A stretch of 64,000 nt of DNA from Patiria miniata. Lineage: Eukaryota > Echinodermata > Asteroidea > Valvatida > Asterinidae. Shown here piece after piece: positions 34,431 through 46,487 of this stretch. A program made the position numbers and the translations under genes. Numbering within the stretch: position 1 is the first letter of the stretch; each line of letters starts with the position of its first letter. The notes below the pieces were generated by a model that did no database searches, was not told the origin of the DNA, and saw only the letters and a list, made by a program, of their open reading frames with translations. Where the stretch lies: NCBI RefSeq assembly GCF_015706575.1, contig NW_024037055.1, forward strand, positions 11,384,262 through 11,448,261. The letters are read 5' to 3'.

Positions 34431-37400
34431 TTAAATCTTACAGAAATGATTGATTTCCTACCTCAATGGGATGACCACACTAGATCAGGAGGGAGGCCGA
34501 TATGTGTACGTGTACGAGCATGCAGTTGTTAAACAAAAACTGCGCAAACTGTGTAGAAAAATTCCAAAATTTTAACTTTAGTTTTTACTGATAATGGCAT
34601 GAAAATGGAAAGTAGACAACGATCTAAAACACGACCATTTCTTGAAGACGTACAATTTCTATTATAACGAAGGTAACATAAATGTGACCATACTGTTGCA
34701 TAATGTAATGAGCAAAAACCCCCAACTCTGACTTTTTGAGATATATGCAAGAGAATAAGGAGTATTTCATAACCTTTTAAATGATACCAAATTAATTCAT
34801 GTACCCTACTCCCTTCTGAAAAATACAACGCGAGAAAGACCACACAGATTGTCTGAGTGGTTGAATACACTTTTCGAGAAAAACAGCCTTAAAAAAAAAA
34901 GGTGCTACGCCACCAACGTTTGCCACTTGCATTATTTATTGGTGTTTCCGTGCAAGTCGTGTATTTTCGCATTTCAGATTTCAACGGCACACTTTGTGGA
35001 CAGTTTGGGACTATGAAATTTAGCCTTAATGGAAATCATGAGTTGAATAAGGTTTCCTGACAGTTTCAGTTACTTATCTTTTTTAAGAAGACGAGAAATT
35101 GGAGTGTTAATTTCATGTAAATACGTACTTCGTTTCGAAGCACCGGGACCCTATTTTTTTATGCGTGAGTTTAAGTTGCACACGTGAATTTTGCATATCC
35201 ATTTCTCCTCATTTACAAAGATTGTGCAATTCAAACTTTCAGTAAACTTATTCTACTTTACTGCAAAAGTTCACAACCGTAGGTTGCCTGGAAGTATGCC
35301 ATTGCCATGGTAATTTGAATTGCTAACCTAAACATGGCTCCCACAAGAACATCGCTGTATGTGCATGTAGATTGTACTTTGTATGCAGCACACGTATGTA
35401 TGTACATTGTGGCTATTTACACGTTTGATGTACGTGTCAGCATGATTGTCAGCATCGTTGCTATCTATCTTGTGATTGATGTTGTTAGCTCTACGGTTTT
35501 ATCGGATGGTCTAGAAGAAACCTTTGAGTCTTGGTTGTAGTGCTCGAGTCGATGGCCTTGGATGCCGCATTGGAAGCAGATGCGGTTGTCGTAACGTACG
35601 AAAATATTGATGGAAGGGACGAAAATATTAATGGAAGTAGGAAGAAGTTCCTTTAATACGCATATAGGGAGTAAAATCAGTTCCTCGCTGGATTGCCAGT
35701 GATGGGTGGGTTAGAGCTTGTCAACACGTACCTCGCCAGCGGGCCCATTAGGTTAGTGATAACCGAAATACCGGGAGTTTAAAAAAAAAACTCATCCGGT
35801 GTTTAGGCGACGCAGGGACTGGTTTGTGTACATTTGGGTTTGTTTCTAGTTCACTTTATGATTTGATTTGTACCAAGTCAAAATATTCTATATTAGAGAG
35901 TTTTGAGAGCCATAAAATTGGGGAATTGAAGAGACATGGTAATGAACCTCTGGCCCGGACTTTGGGGCTTCCAATTCTGAGCATTTTGGATTTCTTTGCT
36001 GTGGAGGGATCTTTTTCAAGATGGCTACTTCCGCTTTGGGGAAAATAGGGGTCGTCTGCTTTGGGTGAGAAAATTTCGGAAAGTCAATGGTCAACCCACC
36101 AAAAAATGAAAAGAAAAGAAAAGATGACACATTGATCATCATTTTTCTGTGTAGCTTGAAAACCTGTGAGATTCTGAGATATTCTGTGAGATATTTTTAA
36201 AAGAATTTTGAAGTATGCGCATTTAGCACTAGTGTCTAGTATGGAGTTTGTTTTGCAGCGTTGCACCCTTATTATTTCGCTTTTGCGAATTTGCTGTTGC
36301 CGTGGCCAATTGACCTGACAGTTCTGGGCCACCGTAGCGGCTAGACGCGCCAGATGGCGAAAGATCGACTGTCGGAGTCGTCCAGAACGACTCAAGAGCG
36401 ACTTTGATTTCAGACGTCACTCTAGTCATGAACTTGAACTCAATGCAAATGTATGTAAATAAGTAGTAACCTTCAAAAATTAGGACTGCAGTCGATGTAT
36501 TTTAAGCACAACGCAGAGCTTAGAATTTGAAAGATTTCTCTTTGCAGAATCAATCCTTTACAAACACGAGATTTCGACGTCGTGTTATAGAGCAAGAACT
36601 GATACTTAATGCACGTAGTACACAACACAAGACAAATTTTGTAGCAAAAAAACGAGACATCTAATATCCATAATGGTACAGGCAATCGCGCAATGTTTGT
36701 ACGTGACGTGACAGAGATAACACGAGCGCACACAGCGTGCTAGCTGTTGGGTTAGCTGTGTTCGATACGTGCGCAGAACGATCTGAAAAGTCAATCAGCG
36801 TCGTTAATACACGTCATCTCCTACATATACGGCAGACGTTTAAAGAAGGAACGCGCACGCAGCCATGCAATGTCGGCTTGCTGCAAGTGTTGCCAAGTGT
36901 ACTAAGTCCGCGACTCTGAAACGCCTGTCTGAACCAGAAGTTATTACCTTGCGTTAAGCGCCGTAAATAAAAAATCCACTGAAATATTTCTTAAAAAAAA
37001 AAAAACCGATAAGAAATTCCTTTTTTCACTTAATATGTATCCTTTCTAACTAAATAAATATTCAGTTTTGCACATTTTTGACTGATGTCATCATCAAATC
37101 GGAATGAAACGTGTAGGCCTAGATGTAAATTATATGCATAATGAAATTTATCAAACCCCATAATTTCTTTAAAAATTAAACAAAATTGGTTCCCCAGCAA
37201 AAGTTCGACTTATCGTGATTCTCTTTCTGTTCTGACATAAATTATTCACAATTGGACTAGGCCACATTTCCAATGAAAATAGTTGTCTACCCGATCACCC
37301 TGCATTTGTAACACAAAAAAACACGCTTATTATTGCTTTCTGGTTATTCTCCACATCTCAACACAAAACAATTTCTTCCTTGGGGGGGGGGGGGGGGTTC

Positions 37401-39192
37401 AGTCACTTCAAGTGTTGCATTAACTTTGCCCAAAGAAAAACAACAGTCTTTGTTTTCCAATAATAGTATTGTTTCCCTCTAATAAATGTCACCTCTGACT
37501 CACTCATCTAAAGTAGCACTGGGTGCAAACTATTATTAAACGATTTGAATACAGATACGTAAAACACATTCATGCAGTAACAGTGAGTATAATTTACTTC
37601 TATTTATTTAAACCAGATTGTTCTCGAACCATGAGTCCTGCCTGCTTTCGCGATTATCTTTTAAAGAGTGGACTAATCAGTATGAAGGTTGCCATGTTGC
37701 ATCTATGACCCAAGTTTGGTTCCAATTGGACTTCAACTTTTTGCAATGAGACCAATTTTACGAACTTCAACCAAAATACCGCATACATACATACATACAT
37801 ACATACATGCTACATAGTCTCTTTCCTGAACAAAGTTCAGGCGAGACAATAAAAGTTAATGTAACTACAGTAATTTATTTAACCATGCAACTCATGCACC
37901 TTGGTTATTATAGATAATCATATGAATATTGATTCTCATGACGTTACTTATATTTTAAAATAAGTCTTATTCTATGTAATGAAATTACTTTCTGATTTTT
38001 GTTATGTATGGCTCCCCAACACAAAACGGAAAACAGTTAAATTGATTTGTATGATTTTGTATAATTTTTTTTTATCCTTTATCACGACGACCTCACTGGA
38101 CAATAAGAAATATACTTTTTTTTTGCAGTGACTACAAAATATTCCATCAATTCATATTCAATATGCATGAGGAATGCCACAAGAAAACAAAACAGGACAA
38201 CTCTTGAGCAGAAGAGGAAGGAGAAGGCATCATGACAGAGAGTCGTGTGGGTAGTGACATGGTCATCCTGTAGTTAAACAACACACCGGCTGATTGTACA
38301 TCAAATAGGAACATCACTTGAAGGACCACTTTCTGCAAAGGACTTTATCAATTACAACTTGGTTGCAGTGATACAAGGTTTCTTTGAAGTGCCGCATGTC
38401 TCAGTAGCTGACACCATGACATGTCTCAGTAAAAGCACCATGATCTTGAACCCCAAATAGTCAAGGGGCAACCTGTCATTGTAATCACTTTACCATTAAC
38501 AGAGAAGCTGTACCATATCATCACGAATACCTCCATCCAACGGTTTTCACCGGTTTAACAAATCTTGTAAGTCCAGAAACTACATTGCAGTCAGAGAAAC
38601 AGCACAAGATTGTGAATGTTATGCTTCTGAGCTAGCCTCTAAAAACAGACAATTTCAAGTCGGCAAATGACTGTTTGTTTTGCTTGCACCTACTACTTTA
38701 TCCAATGTACTGGTTTTGTGCTTCAAAGACAACATGACCGCATAAGATGCATCGGTCCAATGTTTCATTTCTGTTACAAAGAATGAAATGGAGATACAAG
38801 AGACTTGCCAAAGTGGAGTGTTCCATTTTCTAAAAATAGCCATATTTCAAAGGTTTAGGTCACAGAAATCTACATAATGTCTTACATTTACAGATATATA
38901 TATTTTTTAAACCCTGGTTGTTTGAAATCTTGCATGACATAAATCGATGCCTTGAGGTAAATATATACTAATCTATTAACAAGCTCTACGTAAGGCAAAA
39001 CTGTATATGTTTGTTTTCAGACAGCCTATCAGAAAAAAATATGCAATGATGTATCATTGAAAAAAAGTGACTATTATACAATAATGAAAATACGATGTGA
39101 AAAAAAAGATAAAAATTTTAAATCTTGAGCATCAGATGTCTAACGTCCTTTTGACCCATATACTCACCAGATACTTTGAAACTTGATATAAT
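34431..39192. other. Mostly unassigned; 3' flank of the scramblase gene
   Basis: It includes a poly-G run (~37382-37398), a (CATA)n microsatellite (37782-37808) and AT-rich DNA. The part nearest 39192 should be scramblase 3' untranslated region on the minus strand. A donor-like CTG|GTGAGTAT lies ~25 nt after the stop codon, so the UTR may be spliced. I could not fix the polyadenylation site. Confidence 0.4.
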
Positions 39193-39258
39193 TTAGTGCA
39201 ACATACCAGCCTTCTTTTGGTCTTTCTTATTTCCAGATCGTTCAAAAAACATGAAGTC
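39193..39258 (-). CDS. PLSCR: Phospholipid scramblase, last coding exon
   Basis: The acceptor GTTTTTCAG|GAC opens an exon encoding DFMFFERSGNKKDQKKAG, MLH and a stop. DFMFFE is the conserved end of the single C-terminal membrane helix of scramblases, directly continuing CFLI of the exon at 44973-45134 (both phase 0). The short lysine-rich tail would be extracellular or luminal in the usual topology. The intron between the two exons is 5714 bp and full of repeats. Confidence 0.88.
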   Translation of the reverse strand, partial: DFMFFERSGNKKDQKKAGMLH

Positions 39259-39740
39259 CTGAAAAACAAACAAACGGAAATTTAAAATTTGGATACTATA
39301 AGGCACCTATTAATAACTCGATGAGTCGTATCATATGCAAATCCAAGCACATGCATAAGCGGGATAAGGTTCCTCGTTGAGGTTATTCCTACAAATGGTT
39401 ATTCCTACAAATTAGGGAGACACGTTAGCGAAGAAATTTCGATAGTAGGGAGGCACGGGATTAATAGGGAGACACCTAGGTGTCTCCCTATTGGCGCAGC
39501 CCCCCTTTAGAGGAAAAATGTTGATATTTGTTGCTCGTGGTCTAATTAGTAAAAATACCGAAATTCGTGGAAAAAGGACAAGGGAATATTTAAATCGGAA
39601 AATTTTTGTGCACAAGTCTATGGGAAAGTCTCCCTATTACCCCATTGCCGGTAATTATTATTTATATTAAAACTAATATAATAAATACGGTACAAAAATG
39701 CAGATTGATCAGGACCAATTAGTTATGTAGACATAGGCCG
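39259..39740. repeat. Intron part with AATAGGGAGAC inverted repeats
   Basis: A 30-bp perfect palindrome at 39463-39492 has the arm AATAGGGAGACACCT. Single copies of the motif lie outside it in inverted orientation: TTAGGGAGACACG near 39413 and AGTCTCCCTATTAC near 39627. This looks like a small element whose terminal motif is also joined head to head at the centre. Confidence 0.5.
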
Positions 39741-40035
39741 TAGAAGAATGCACCTTTGATGTGATGATGTCATCATGACGTATCTTCAATTTTCATCTAT
39801 AACACACCCCCGGTCTAGGTACATACCAATTTCAACCCAATTGGACCTATTGTTCTGTAGATATAGACCTTCAAAATATGCACTTTTAATATGACGTCAC
39901 GTTACTCGTGATGACGTCATGATACGTCAATGTTCGGCACACATCTGTGGATGGTGGTCGCAATCCGATTGATTTTAGTGCCCAAAGTGCCGAGAACAAA
40001 AAAAATATACAAATACTATGGGCAAAATGACTGAA
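39741..40035 (-). repeat. CRE-type repeat unit, minus orientation, partial
   Basis: Complement of the 5.9-16 kb arrays: TCTATAACACACCCCCGGTC, GGTACATACCAATTTCAACC, TGACGTCATGA and CGGCACACATCTG occur in the expected order. It has no hairpin ends of its own and abuts a type-IV unit. Confidence 0.7.
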
Positions 40036-40043
40036 AAATAAAA

Positions 40044-41103
40044 CAAGTCAGGTGTGTTTACAAACACAAATGCCCCGCAACCGTGACTGTTCCCATGATA
40101 TAACACCACTCTTTTAACATCAACTTACATGTATGTACCTTGGTCACATGGAACGTTCGTTGACAGCATTAGTGTCTTCTGTAGGTTTTATATGAATTAA
40201 TCCCTATCCCTTTGATCTCAGAATAAATACAAGATTTCTATTGTTTTAGCCTCTGTGACCTTGACCCTGACCTTTCGACCCCCAATGCAATAGGCCTATT
40301 TGGAATACCAAGAACGATCCACAAACCAAATTTGAAGTTCACATGTAAAGTATTTCTCAAGTTATCGCGCTGACAAGATTTGTCCGGACACACACACGCA
40401 CGCACACACCCACCCACCCATACTTGTTTCACATGACTAGTGTGGACTTTCCATTGCTTTCGTGTAGTTAAGAAAAACCAGTGAAAAAACTCATTTTTCT
40501 CAAACTGTGAAAACTCTTTCAACCCAATTTTTTTTCTATGATTCCCTTTAGTGTTTCTCTTCATTCTGCTACAGATAAACCTAACCCAAAAATGCCTCTA
40601 AACCTGTTTTCCAGAAATGGGGAAACACTGTGTGGACGTGGGGTAAGTCCACACAACGTCGGTGCTACCTACATTATGTGGACGTCTTTTGTTCGGAAGT
40701 CCACACTGCGTATGTAAGACAAACTCACACTTGTTTCACATGACTAGTGTGGACTTTCCATTGCTTTCGTGTAGTTAAGAAAAACCAGTGAAAAAACTCA
40801 TTTTTCTCAAACTGTGAAAACTCTTTCAACCCAATTTTTTTTCTATGATTCCCTTTAGTGTTTCTCTTCATTCTGCTACAGATAAACCTAACCCAAAAAT
40901 GCCTCTAAACCTGTTTTCCAGAAATGGGGAAACACTGTGTGGACGTGGGCAAGTCCACACAACGTCGGTGCTACCTACATTATGTGGACGTCTTTTGTTC
41001 GGAAGTCCACACTGCGTATGTAAGACAAACTCACACCAACCCACCCACACACGGAAGGACAAGGCGGAAACAGTATGCCCCTTCGGCTTCGCCGCGGGGC
41101 ATA
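40044..41103 (-). repeat. Type-IV hairpin-capped unit with two inserted 306-bp elements
   Basis: On the minus strand the 5' hairpin is at 41074-41103 (TATGCCCC / GGGGCATA, GC-rich loop), followed by ACTGTTTCCGCC. The 3' end is at 40044-40085: GCGGGGCATTTG, stem TGTGTTT / AAACACA, CTGACTTG, T-run. The body (40237-40390) is one TGACCTTGACC-type unit. Two tandem copies of the 305-bp element (40422-41035) sit between the body and the 5' hairpin. Confidence 0.7.
40422..41035 (-). mobile_element. Tandem pair of the 305-bp element
   Basis: Copies at 40422-40728 and 40729-41035 have a period of 307 bp and differ by a couple of bases (GGGGTAAGTCC against GGGCAAGTCC). Both match 22524-22828 almost base for base in opposite orientation. 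They share the CTTGTTTCACATGAC and GTAAGACAAACTC ends and the GTGTGGACGT box. Confidence 0.7.
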
Positions 41104-41145
41104 AAAAAAAATAGACTAATGTTTGTGGACAAACTGTGTTACAAC

Positions 41146-43712
41146 TGATAATGTAGTAACCAACGGATAACATATCACCAACCGATAATGCATCACAAAT
41201 TAACTGATATTGTATCACTAACCGATGATTGATGTTTGTTTATGTCTCATTGTCTGCACGTGCTAAATTATCGTTGCACTCACAAATTCAAACAAATCTC
41301 AAATGGAAAACAACAATACGTTGTTTACTGAATGCGGTCTATGAAAACCCTCGAGGCGCAACGAAGGGTGCCTTTTTGTGGCTCATTTAAGGATGATTGC
41401 CGCGTAAACAAAAGGAATGGTTAAACTTCTTACATTTTATGTTTTGTGGCATCTCAGGTTACACGATCATTTCCTGTTGTAGATTGGCTATACACATGCC
41501 ATTCGATATGTATGTGTATAACATGTACGAATCAAAATGGCAGCATCGAGAATCTGTTGTCGAGGTGTCTTGTTCGCAATATGTTTCACCTTTTTGGCAC
41601 TGAACTGCGATGGACACAGATAACGACGCGCAGTTTACAACTTAAAAATGTCATAACCAACGGATAACGTAACAACAATTGACTGATACTGTATCGCTAA
41701 CCGACAACTGATAATGTAGTAACTAACGGATAACGTATCACCGCCCGATAATGTATCACACATTGACTGATATCGTATCACTAACCGATAATGTAGCAAC
41801 AATTGACTGATAGTGTAGTAAAATTTGTATCTGATACTGTATCACATGTCGACGGATAATGTAGTTACCAAAAAAAATGTATACGATAATGTATCACCAC
41901 AAAACGGATACTATCAACAGATAATGTATCAAAATCAACCAATAATGTATCAGTATGTGAAAAGGTATCATCATCATCATCCTTCGGCTGTGGAGCAGGC
42001 GACTACAAGCTTCTTCCAATAACTGCGATCTTGGGCAAGTGTTGCGATTTGGTCTGGTCGCAGCATGCCATCACTATCTCCAAGCAAGCGTTGAATATAA
42101 GTTAGGTATGATGTGCGTTGTCTTCCTGGTTTCCTTCTCCCCTGGGGTGGTGTATAAAAGGCATACACTTTTGCAGGCTCATGGTCTGGCATGCGGAGCA
42201 TGTGCCCAAGGAACTTGAGCTGCCGAACTAAATAAAGTTCTTACACGATCCAGTCATAGTATAGATGATGGCATTGGGGACATGGTCGGTGCGCTTGAAG
42301 CTCGGCATAATGCGGTAGCAAGAGGTGGCAAGAGCATTTATTTTGCTTTCCATGTCTTTGGAGATAACCCATGTCTCACATCCATAGAACTGTGATGCAT
42401 GTTGTGTTGAACAACTTCATTTTGGTGATAATTGGTAAGGAGGGGCTTCTCCACAGCTGTTTCAACTTCCAAAAAGTCGTCCAGGCCAGTGCCTTGCGTC
42501 TTTTGAGGTCGGTTGCGCTGGATGCTACCATGGATCCAAGGTATTTGGCAAAAGGTATGTACAAATGTTTGTTTATGTCTTATTGTTTGCACGGGCCCAA
42601 TTATTGTTGCACTTACAAAATTCAAACAAATCTCAAATAGAAAAACAACAATACATTGTTTACTGTCCTTTTTTTCAGGGGCGTATCCGGGAAGTTGTGT
42701 GTGTGTGTGTGGGGGGGGGGGCATTGCAAAGTATTTCCTAAAGGGGAATATAAAAAATACGAAAAAGAACCCTCCCCCTCTCACCAAAATAGTAAGTTAT
42801 GCGTTCAATCTAACTTAAGTCAGTGGATGGACAAATAAGAAAACAATGAATGAATCTGTTTTGCACAACCAGACATTTTCTTCTTCGTATTGGAAATATG
42901 GATTTTCATTACTCCCGGAGTCATAACCCCCATACGCGCATGATGTCTATGAAAACCCACAAGGCTCAACCAATGGGTGCCTTTTCAGTGATTTATTTGA
43001 GGATAATTGCCGCGTAAAACCCAAAGAACGGTTTAACTTGTTACATTGTATCTTTAGTGGGAGCTCAGGTTACACGCGGTAGCTTGGCTACACACATGCC
43101 ATTCGATATGTGTGTGTTCGATATATATGTACGAATCAAAATCTGTTTTCGAGGTGTCTTGTTCACGATATTTTTTGAATTGTTAGCACCGAGCTGCAAT
43201 AGACACGGAGAACAACCCCTCTCCGATGTACAATACACAACCATCATTGATTATTTCGTCCAAGAGTAATATATGAAAGAAATTAATTGGTCATTCTTCA
43301 GCTAAAATCGCTTGTCCTTGACACCTGATGACGCCATCATGTTGTCAGAGTAATATAAAACACTCAGTATGACGGTTGATATGACTTTGTTTCTGCATCC
43401 AATAGGGGATGTTGAATAGAGGACAATAGGGTCTGCAATTCCCGATCGTGTACAAAACATATGGAAGGTGTTGAAAAGTTAAATACAAACAAAAGAGGGA
43501 CCCAATAGGGGGTTGCAGGCAAATACAGGCGATAAATTGTTGGATACATTTTTTGTTAATTACATTATCGGATACAAATTTTACTACACTATCAGTTAAC
43601 TTTTGCTACATCATCGATTTAATAGTGATACAATGTTGATCAGTTAATTTGTGATACATTATCGGGCGGTGATACGTCATCCGTTGGTTACTACATTATC
43701 AGTTGTAACACC
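41146..43712. repeat. Element bounded by GATAATGTATCA repeats, with direct duplication
   Basis: Degenerate repeats of CCGATAATGTATCAC and ACTGATAATGTAGTAAC fill 41146-41225 and 41650-41965; the complement fills about 43535-43712, so the outer parts are inverted. Inside, 41229-41640 is directly duplicated at 42563-42661 plus 42948-43225 (GTTTGTTTATGTCTCATTGT, GGTTACACGATCATT and GCCATTCGATATGTATGTGT have counterparts). The second copy is interrupted by 42662-42947. The block 43380-43530 matches 4145-4320. All lies in the scramblase intron. Confidence 0.55.
41978..42564 (-). pseudogene. Non-LTR retrotransposon ORF2, C-terminal part
   Basis: From 42564 the minus frame reads KYLGSMVASSATDLKRRKAL, FWKLKQLWRS and TKMKLFNTTCITVLWM, the thumb region that follows the reverse transcriptase. 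It is frameshifted near 42376 (YGCETWVIS continues in another frame). It resumes at 42201 with MLRMPDHEPAKVYAF, GRRKPGRQRTSYLTYIQRLL and DRSYWKKLVVACSTAEG, then stops inside a GATGAT tail (41960-41980). A near-absent 3' UTR ending in a microsatellite suggests an RTE- or CR1-related LINE. It is truncated at the 5' side, as LINEs usually are. Confidence 0.75.
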
Positions 43713-44353
43713 CTCTATTCAAGCGTTAAGCAGAACCCTATTGCATTAAACAGTGTGTTCATGTGAGTCTACGCATTTTTTCGTGATATAAAATACTACA
43801 ACACGAATGAGAGTGTTGCAGGCAGATATTAGGCAAAGCTTGTACAATAATTAATACATGTAATTTATATTTAACATGCTATATAAACAATAATTGAGCA
43901 CAACTTAATTTTAAATCTTACATCTGTAATTTCACCCAATTTTCCTCAAAAAAACCCCCCAACTTCTGAAAGAGTTTCACTTTGGATCAATGGTACAGGT
44001 GTTCTCACCTCATGTATATGATGTATATGATTACACAATATTTGCAAACAGGTCTGTGTACAGACGTTTGACCAATCATTACCAATACAAATCATTAAAC
44101 AGAGATATCTGACAAAAACAGACACATCTAGTTTTGGACAAAGTTTGAAATTGACTGATGACCTTGAGGTGATTTGTTTGGAGAATCGTTTTGTTTTCCT
44201 GCAAATCTGTAACCCTAAATAAGTCTTGAAGTAAAACATTAACACACAATTTCTCTGTTTGCACTTCTGAGGCATCAACATTTCAAATGGGCAATAATAT
44301 TGCGGAGGACAAATTTGCAACTTTTTGACTTGCTACTAAGGAGAAAATGTTTG
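43713..44353. other. Scramblase intron, unassigned
   Basis: AT-rich. A minus-strand ORF at 43946-44320 has no recognisable content. Confidence 0.35.
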
Positions 44354-44356
44354 AAA

Positions 44357-44917
44357 ACAAGTCAGGTGTGTTGACAAACACAAATGCCCCGCAACCGTGA
44401 CTGCTCCCATGACATAACACCACTCTTTTAACATCAACCTACATGTACCTTGGTCACATGGAACGTTCATTGACAACATTAGTGTTTTCTGTAGGTTTTA
44501 TATGGATGAATCCCTATGATCTCAGAATAAATACAGGATTTCTATTGTTTTAGCCACTGTGACCTTGACCCTTGACCTTTCGACCCCCAATGCAAAAGGC
44601 TTTTTCGGATTACAAGAACAATCCACAAATCAAATTTGAAGTTCACCTGTAAAGTATTTCTCAAGTTATCGTGCTGACAAAATTTCTTTTGTTTTAGCCA
44701 CTGTGACCTTGACCCTTGACCTTTCGGCCCCAAATGCAGGCTTCTTAAGATTGCCAAGGACAATCCACAAACCAAATTTGAAGTTCATATGTAAAGTATT
44801 TCTCAAGTTATCGCACTGACAAGATCTATCCGGACACACACACCCCCCCCCCCCACACACACACACACACCCCCACGGCGGAAACAGTATGCCCCTTCGG
44901 CTTCACCGCGGGGCATA
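44357..44917 (-). repeat. Type-IV hairpin-capped unit
   Basis: The 5' hairpin is at 44888-44917 (TATGCCCC / GGGGCATA), followed by a (CA)n tract. The body has two tandem units with TGACCTTGACCCTTGACC at about 44561 and 44705, a 144-bp period. The 3' end at 44357-44400 is GCGGGGCATTTG, hairpin TGTGTTTGTCAACACAC, CTGACTTG, T-run. It lacks the inserted elements present in the copy at 40044-41103. Confidence 0.75.
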
Positions 44918-44972
44918 AAAACACACCACATTTTCTTAAATTTAAACACAAAAGTGTTTTATCCATACTTAC

Positions 44973-45134
44973 AATCAGGAAGCATGCTCCCAACATAACC
45001 GCCTTCATTTTCACGTCCAAATCCATCGGAAACGAAATACCGAAGTTATCAGCATCAGTGAATGCTTCTTTGGCAAATCCACTCCACTGCTTTGATATTT
45101 TCCCAACTTTTGTGTTACCATCTGCTGAAAGAAC
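44973..45134 (-). CDS. PLSCR: Phospholipid scramblase, penultimate coding exon
   Basis: The exon is exactly 162 bp (54 codons), between TTTTAACAG| and CTGATT|GTAAGT. It encodes [20 protein letters not shown], then AKEAFT, then [12 protein letters not shown], the EF-hand-like Ca2+-binding loop of scramblases. [17 protein letters not shown], the first part of the C-terminal membrane helix, follows. Scramblases move phospholipids between membrane leaflets in response to Ca2+. The conservation is strong and no stop or shift is present, so the gene looks functional. It joins in phase to 39193-39258. Upstream exons (proline-rich, cysteine-rich and DNA-binding parts) were not found up to 64000. Confidence 0.93.
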
Positions 45135-45594
45135 CTGTTAAAATAAATTGTAAAAAGTCAATGATGCAGGCATTTTCTTTTGATTGAGGAATTTCATTTC
45201 TTATGACTGACAAAAATTGATTGAAGAAGTAAAACTAGACAAATACGTAAAGAAGTATCTAAACGAAATGGCAAGAAGCTTTTTCAACTTTTGCTTGGAA
45301 GCAAATTGTGGTGTCATTTATTACAGGATGTACGAAAGGTATTTGGGAAAAGCACCATCCTTAGTGATGCATCTAATGAAAGTGTTTTTAAGGTAAATAC
45401 ATTTTTTATAAACACATTTAATAGCCCCTCAGTCTTTCATCACCATTTTATAATCTTATTTCATTCATCATCTCTTTTACACTTGCTTGACAAAATCAGG
45501 TAAATGCATAAGATTTTGTGAAATTTAGCATATCCGGACTCACTAACAGAGCATCACGGACATTAGCTTTCAGCGCTTAAGATGTACAGGTTAA
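45135..45594. other. Scramblase intron or upstream DNA, unassigned
   Basis: A plus-strand stretch 45291-45392 ending AAG|GTAAAT is open, but I do not recognise it. Confidence 0.35.
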
Positions 45595-46135
45595 AGGGTC
45601 CATGTATGGATTTATGTTTTAATGCAATCCTTGAAAATGCACCTTTGTGTCCCATTTACCCTTATTTTCAATTTTCATTTTGTCATTTTAAGGGTATTTT
45701 GTTACCTTTTTTATTTTAATGCTAATGCGAATTCCATTTTCATGAACTAATGTTACAGCTATTTCAACACAAAGAGTTGTCAGAATTTTTGATGAGTGAG
45801 AGGAAGGGTGGCTCCATCCCAATTCAGAGACGCTTATCTTATAGATTGACTTGAATAAAATATGTGAAATATTTCATTCAAATTTGTCATGCACAAATAT
45901 TTTTTCAGTAGTCAACGCAGAATGGGCCTCGCATAAATGGTGAAAATTGGTTCTGTAAGCAATGCATGTGTAAACCATCTAAAGTATGAAAATTTGTTTA
46001 ATGTTCAAAGAAGTGCGCTTGGGTTAATAAAATTAACCCAAAAGTGATGTCAAATAGTTTTCATACATTTAAGTGGAATATGAAGTTGCACAAAATGTGT
46101 TCCTTAGAAAAAAATCATTGCATAAACCCTTTAAT
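45595..46135 (+). repeat. Dispersed repeat shared with 18895-19475
   Basis: Shared landmarks in the same order are GGGTCCATG, CCTTGAAAAT-CACCTTTGTGTC, TTTTAATGCTAATGC, AATGTTACAGCTATTTCA, TTTAATGTTCAAAGAAGTGC and AAATCATTGCATAAACCCTT. The copies are diverged, with indels. The relative at 18.9 kb lies inside a TIR transposon. Confidence 0.6.
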
Positions 46136-46290
46136 ACTTGAATATATGTGCTCTTTTTGTTCATGTTTACTGTACTCCAAAGCATTTAACTGTCATGAAT
46201 ATGAATGTGTATAAATGAATGGCCAGGAAAAACGAAAAAAAATTGGAGTTCTGTTTTTGAACAGAAAAAGTAGTTTCCTCAGCCTTGGAA

Positions 46291-46470
46291 GTGGGGATGG
46301 GGTCTTTGAACTAATACTTACCTGTAGAGCACTCTACTTATGCATATTTCTTAGACCGGCATGTATTCACGTTAAGAGTTTACACAATAGCGTCCTCTAG
46401 CATCCTACCCATAGTGCCCCGCAGCAAGTATGCCTTGTGAGCGTCCTATGTTCTCAAGTATTAAGTCACT
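46291..46470 (+). mobile_element. Solo terminal repeat of the DIRS-type element, diverged
   Basis: It matches 53664-53850 in order: ACTAATACTTACCTGTAGAG, CTACTTATGCATAT, AAGAGTTTACACAATAGCG, CCTACCCATAGTGCCCC and GTGAGCGTCCT. It has more differences than the copies at 53.7 and 57.5 kb have from each other, so it is an older or different subfamily copy. Confidence 0.65.
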
Positions 46471-46487
46471 CATGACATCGCAAATAG

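Noticed and set aside
45291..45503. Plus-strand ORF ending near a GTAAAT donor
   Set aside because: No recognisable protein and no convincing acceptor; too weak to call an exon.
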